Program-made: the position numbers and the translations under genes
In this document: positions 6,216 to 8,776 of the stretch, piece by piece
Numbering within the stretch: position 1 is the stretch's first letter
Layout: each line of letters begins with the position of its first letter
The notes under the pieces: model-generated
The model's input: the letters and a program-made list of their open reading frames with translations, nothing else
The model's database searches: none
What the model was told of the DNA's origin: nothing
Assembly: GCA_022573485.1 (NCBI GenBank)
Contig: JACZTW010000160.1
Coordinates: forward strand, 1-8,776
Reading direction: 5' to 3'
Origin: Planctomycetota bacterium
GTDB lineage: Bacteria; Planctomycetota; Phycisphaerae; UBA1845; CAIVHJ01
Length of the DNA stretch: 8,776 nucleotides

Positions 6216-6244
6216 ATCATAGTGTCGCGCCACGCCAGGGTCAA
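6216..6244 (-). promoter_or_regulatory. Sigma70-type promoter of the cys operon leader
   Basis: On the minus strand TTGACC (6244-6239) and TATGAT (6221-6216) are separated by exactly 17 bp. Each hexamer matches the consensus at five of six positions. Transcription should begin about six or seven bases further on, near the A at 6210, only a few bases before an in-frame ATG at 6207 of the Cys leader ORF. Confidence 0.75.
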
Positions 6245-6581
6245 GCCACGCAGTTGATTCGGTGGCGGGAAGATCGGTTTCTGGGCCGGTCCGGGATACA
6301 TCCATGAAACAGGCGAATTATCGGAATCGCCCAGCGTGTTTCGGGGCATCGCGGGGAATATTAGACCCACGTGAATCGTCGATGCAACCCGCGCAACGCC
6401 GACCGCTTTCAAAATGAGAACTCGCTAACAAATAGCCGCGCGCGACCGAAGTCACGATGCCGGCATGGTTTGCACGGCGCCCGGGCGGTTCACGCCGCAC
6501 CCGGTCGCGCCGATCGGCCTCTTCCGCGCGCGAGGACCGGTGCCGCAACCCCGTCCCAAATTCCTTGCAACCTTTTGCTGC
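6245..6581. other. Divergent intergenic region, no gene seen
   Basis: This stretch lies between the cys promoter and the promoter of the cupredoxin gene. Open frames on both strands show no recognisable protein, and Shine-Dalgarno sequences are absent. It holds a possible second minus-strand promoter (TTGCAT at 6387-6382, 18 bp, TAATAT at 6363-6358; four of six matches in the -10) and a perfect 10-bp palindrome GCCGATCGGC (6509-6518). Confidence 0.5.
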
Positions 6582-6611
6582 TTGACCGGGCGGACCGTCA
6601 TCTGCTAGAGT
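6582..6611 (+). promoter_or_regulatory. Candidate sigma70-type promoter of the cupredoxin-protein gene
   Basis: TTGACC (6582-6587) and TAGAGT (6606-6611) are 18 bp apart, with five and four matches to consensus. The -35 hexamer is identical to that of the cys promoter. Transcription from here would give a 5' UTR of roughly 190 nt before the ATG at 6808. Confidence 0.5.
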
Positions 6612-6638
6612 CAGTTGTGTCTTTCTGCAATGGAAAGA

Positions 6639-6675
6639 CCCGATCGGGATCTCTGGTTCGAAAAGGCTTAAGCCT
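6639..6675. repeat. Two adjacent perfect palindromes, CCCGATCGGG and AGGCTTAAGCCT
   Basis: CCCGATCGGG (6639-6648) and AGGCTTAAGCCT (6664-6675) lie just downstream of the predicted transcript start, with centres 26 bp apart. They could be operator half-site pairs or small hairpins in the 5' UTR. The first shares its core CCGATCGG with the palindrome at 6509-6518 on the other side of the promoter. Confidence 0.4.
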
Positions 6676-6725
6676 CAAACTTGGCCTCCTGAACGAGTAG
6701 GGCGCGCGATCAGTATCATTTTTCT

Positions 6726-6780
6726 GGGCCGGACTCATCTCGCTTCACGCACACCGTGTCTCGCGAGAGACGCGCCGGCC
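6726..6780 (+). promoter_or_regulatory. Structured 5' UTR element with a GNRA-loop hairpin
   Basis: An inner hairpin of eight pairs, CGTGTCTC (6755-6762) with GAGACGCG (6767-6774), closes a GCGA tetraloop of the GNRA class. It is flanked by an outer helix GGCCGG (6727-6732) with CCGGCC (6775-6780), which stacks directly on the inner 3' strand and leaves a 22-nt bulge (6733-6754) on the 5' side. The element ends 14 nt before AAGGAGA (6795-6801), the Shine-Dalgarno of the gene at 6808. It matches no riboswitch class I can name. Confidence 0.45.
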
Positions 6781-6807
6781 AGCAGTCGAACGAAAAGGAG
6801 AAATCTC

Positions 6808-7683
6808 ATGCACGTCCTTCCGGGCATCAGAATCAGAAGCCTTTTAGTTGCGGCTGTCGTTCTGGCCTTCTCGGCGACGGCGGCACGCGCCCACGTCGTC
6901 CTTGATGATCCCAACGGCGGCGAAGTACTTGAGGTCGGCTCGGTCTTCACGATTACATGGCACATCGTGATCGCCCACAACCTCCAGAACTGGGACTTGT
7001 GGTATTCAACCACAGGTTCGACCGGCCCGTGGACGACCCTGGTGATGAACCTGCCGGCCGGCAGCGGCCAGGTCGGCAGTGTGCATACCTATGATTGGAC
7101 GATTCCCGCCGTGGTCGATGACTCGGTCTGGGTGCGCGTGAGGATGGACAACTATGCAACGGACTATTACGACGTCAGCAACGCGCCTTTCTCGATCACG
7201 CTGCCTCCGAACACCAAGATGGTGATCGTCGGCCCCGGTTTCGCGCCCGTGTTCCAGCCGGACCTCCTGGAGATTGACCTCGACGACACGGTTCTATGGT
7301 TCTGGGATAGCGGCGGTCACAATGTGGTTTCCGGCCCTCCCTTTATGCCTGATGGCGCCTTTGATTCCGGGGCAACGGCGCCGGCGGGAACGGTTTTCGA
7401 GGTCGTGTTTGACCAGGCTTTCCTCGATGCCAACCCGCAGCCGGATGATGTTTACGACTACTACTGTGAACCGCACGCGGCTTTCGGCATGGTTGGGACG
7501 ATCAACGTAGTGCTGCCTTGTCCCGCCGACCTCAGTGGCGACGGGGAAGTGGGCGCGTTCGATCTGGCGCTTCTGCTCGGCAGTTGGGGGCCATGTCCCG
7601 GCTGCGCCGCCGACTCCGATGGTGACGGCGACGTGGACGCGTTCGACCTGGCACAACTACTCGGCAGTTGGGGGCCTTGCTGA
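6808..7683 (+). CDS. Secreted cupredoxin-domain protein with C-terminal Ca-binding repeat pair
   Basis: A complete 291-residue protein. Residues 1-28 are a signal peptide ending in ARA, so the mature chain would begin with His29. Residues 33-132 form a beta-sandwich-like domain (PNGGEVLEVGSVFTITW, WDLWYSTTGSTGPW) of the type common in bacterial surface proteins. Residues 137-235 are a plastocyanin-like domain with a full type 1 copper set: H171 (GGHNVV), then C220, H223 and M228 in YYCEPHAAFGM, in the plastocyanin spacing C-x2-H-x4-M. Residues 241-261 and 269-289 are two Asp-rich EF-hand/dockerin-like loops 28 residues apart, each ending in LLGSWG. The start follows AAGGAGA by six bases. An exported electron-transfer or copper-binding role is likely; the partner is unknown. 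It may be co-expressed with the dehydrogenase-like gene 185 nt downstream. Confidence 0.9.
   Translation: MHVLPGIRIRSLLVAAVVLAFSATAARAHVVLDDPNGGEVLEVGSVFTITWHIVIAHNLQNWDLWYSTTGSTGPWTTLVMNLPAGSGQVGSVHTYDWTIPAVVDDSVWVRVRMDNYATDYYDVSNAPFSITLPPNTKMVIVGPGFAPVFQPDLLEIDLDDTVLWFWDSGGHNVVSGPPFMPDGAFDSGATAPAGTVFEVVFDQAFLDANPQPDDVYDYYCEPHAAFGMVGTINVVLPCPADLSGDGEVGAFDLALLLGSWGPCPGCAADSDGDGDVDAFDLAQLLGSWGPC
7576..7676 (+). repeat. Exact 17-bp direct repeat within the Ca-binding repeat pair
   Basis: CTCGGCAGTTGGGGGCC occurs at 7576-7592 and again at 7660-7676, 84 bp (28 codons) apart. Both copies code for LGSWGP at the end of each Ca-binding repeat. This indicates a fairly recent internal duplication, or gene conversion between the repeats. 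Confidence 0.7.
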
Positions 7684-7711
7684 GCGATAGTCAACTGATG
7701 AGAGGCTTCAC

Positions 7712-7726
7712 CACGGCAACGCCGTG
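7712..7726 (+). terminator. Small hairpin after the cupredoxin gene, weak terminator candidate
   Basis: CACGGC and GCCGTG form a perfect six-pair stem with an AAC loop, 29 nt after the stop codon. No U run follows (ACTCCTGATAG), so it is at best a weak or rho-assisted terminator. The rest of the gap up to 7855 holds no recognisable promoter. Confidence 0.3.
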
Positions 7727-7868
7727 ACTCCTGATAGAAAACTGTATTGATCTGGATCTTGCGCGTTCGTGCCGAACCATGAGCACTCTCGGCTCGGCAG
7801 CGAACGCGATGGGAATGTGCTGAGTAATCAGCTCTGTACCAAGTTGTTATTCTTTAGGAGGCACGAAA

Positions 7869-8776
7869 ATGAGGTCCTTAAAATTCTCCGCCGTTCTTGT
7901 GGCCCTGTCGAGCCTAGCCACAACTTCCTGGCCCGCCACAACATTCGGGGGCATTCCACAGGGGGACATCGTCATCAAGCTCGAACCCGTCGCGTCGGGC
8001 CTGGTGGGGCCGGTGGCGGTCACGCATGCCGGCGACGGTTCGGGGCGACTGTTCATCGTCGAACAATCAGGCCAGATTCGTATCGTGGAGGACGGCGTCC
8101 TGTTACCGACGCCGTTCCTGGACATCGTGGACAAGCTCCCGGAACTGAATCCATTCTTCGACGAACGCGGACTGCTCGGCCTGGCCTTCCACCCGAACTA
8201 CGCATCGAATGGACGGTTCTTCATTCGCTACAGCTCCCCGCGCGAGGGCGAGCCGGATGAACCCTGCTTCGGCACCTCCCGAGGATGTCATATCGAAAAC
8301 CTAGCCGAATACTCCGTCTCGGAGGATGACGCCAATCAGGCGGATCCCGATTCTGAGATCCTCCTCTTCAGCATCGACGAGCCGCAGTTCAACCATGACT
8401 CGGGCGAAGTGGCTTTCGGCCCCGACGGCTTCTTGTACTTCACGCTCGGTGACGGCGGCGGAGCCCACGATGGCCTCGCCGATGACCCGCCGTCGCATGG
8501 ACCCATTGGTAACGGACAGAACATCGAAACCGCGCTCGGGGCGATCCTGCGCATCGATGTCGACAGTCCGCCGCAGGACCCGCTCCCCTACGCGATTCCC
8601 CCGGACAACCCCTTCGTCGGTCGGCCCGGCGTCGACGAAATCTATGCCTACGGCATGCGAAATCCGTACAAGTTCTCGTTCGACGACGGCCTCGGTGGCG
8701 ACGGGTCGCTGTATGTGGCTGACGTGGGACAGAACCTCTTTGAAGAGGTCAATATCGTCGTCAACGGAGGCAACTA
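7869..8776 (+). CDS. Secreted glucose/sorbosone dehydrogenase-like beta-propeller (PQQ family), 3' end outside window
   Basis: The first 302 residues are present and the frame is open to the right edge. Residues 1-23 are a signal peptide (MRSLKFSAVLVALSSLATTS, cleavage near WPA). The rest follows the soluble aldose sugar dehydrogenase / sorbosone dehydrogenase fold: GLVGPVAVTHAGDGSGRLFIVEQSGQIR (44-71), ERGLLGLAFHPNYASNGRFFIRYS (99-122), the family NHDSGEVAFGPDGFLYFTLGDGG (175-197) with H176 at the usual active-site position, GAILRID (224-230), YAYGMRNPYKFSF (259-271) and LYVADVGQN (281-289). Such enzymes oxidise sugars with PQQ in the periplasm or outside the cell. The start is fixed by AGGAGG (7856-7861), seven bases upstream. 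A cupredoxin-domain protein lies directly upstream and could be its electron acceptor, but that is inference. In planctomycetes such proteins often carry further C-terminal domains, which cannot be seen here. Confidence 0.9.
   Translation, partial: MRSLKFSAVLVALSSLATTSWPATTFGGIPQGDIVIKLEPVASGLVGPVAVTHAGDGSGRLFIVEQSGQIRIVEDGVLLPTPFLDIVDKLPELNPFFDERGLLGLAFHPNYASNGRFFIRYSSPREGEPDEPCFGTSRGCHIENLAEYSVSEDDANQADPDSEILLFSIDEPQFNHDSGEVAFGPDGFLYFTLGDGGGAHDGLADDPPSHGPIGNGQNIETALGAILRIDVDSPPQDPLPYAIPPDNPFVGRPGVDEIYAYGMRNPYKFSFDDGLGGDGSLYVADVGQNLFEEVNIVVNGGN

Noticed and set aside
6032..6250. SAM or other known sulfur riboswitch upstream of cysH
   Set aside because: No SAM-I, SAM-II or SAH core is recognisable, and the Cys-codon ORF explains the terminator better.
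6122..6412. 96-codon minus-strand frame spanning the cys promoter
   Set aside because: Its start lies upstream of the promoter and its Leu-rich end is just the Cys codon run read in another frame.
6650..6675. tRNA fragment, because GGTTCGAAA resembles a T-loop
   Set aside because: No D arm, anticodon arm or acceptor stem can be matched around it.

Overview
The window looks like a GC-rich chromosomal segment from a member of the Planctomycetota, probably a Phycisphaerae-like lineage. The main evidence is a set of secreted proteins carrying short Ca-binding repeats that end in an LLGxWG motif. These repeats are typical of planctomycete exported proteins. No phage, transposase or CRISPR signal is visible. 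The assignment is an inference from protein style; no marker gene is present.

Layout. Positions 1-692 (minus) hold the start of a secreted protein with Asp-rich Ca-binding repeats, cut by the window edge. Positions 1155-6244 form one minus-strand sulfur and tetrapyrrole block, given here in transcription order. It starts with a sigma70-type promoter (6216-6244), then a tiny cysteine-rich leader ORF (6094-6174) and a rho-independent terminator (6032-6065). Next come cysH, coding for a [4Fe-4S] APS-reductase type enzyme (5282-5995), and a fusion of two CbiX/SirB-type chelatase halves with a degenerate HemC domain (3532-5214). The block ends with cobA/SUMT (2705-3526) and, after a 263-nt gap, hemL (1155-2441). 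Positions 6582-7683 (plus) hold a promoter, a structured 5' UTR and a secreted cupredoxin-domain protein with a C-terminal pair of Ca-binding repeats. Positions 7869-8776 (plus) hold the start of a secreted glucose/sorbosone dehydrogenase-like beta-propeller.

How the genes work together. CysH makes sulfite. SUMT and the CbiX module supply the two ends of siroheme synthesis: methylation of uroporphyrinogen III and iron insertion into sirohydrochlorin. Siroheme is the cofactor of sulfite reductase, which is not in the window. HemL feeds the common tetrapyrrole pathway with 5-aminolevulinate. The sulfur-assimilation genes are therefore grouped with the cofactor supply for the next reduction step.

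The most interesting element is the cysH leader. A short ORF with seven Cys codons within nine codons (CRCCCSCCC) lies between an almost consensus promoter and a strong terminator just upstream of the cysH Shine-Dalgarno. The segments between them can form alternative pairings in the style of a trp-type attenuator. The second striking feature is the HemC-like domain. It has lost the cysteine that holds the dipyrromethane cofactor and several other active-site residues, although its reading frame is intact.
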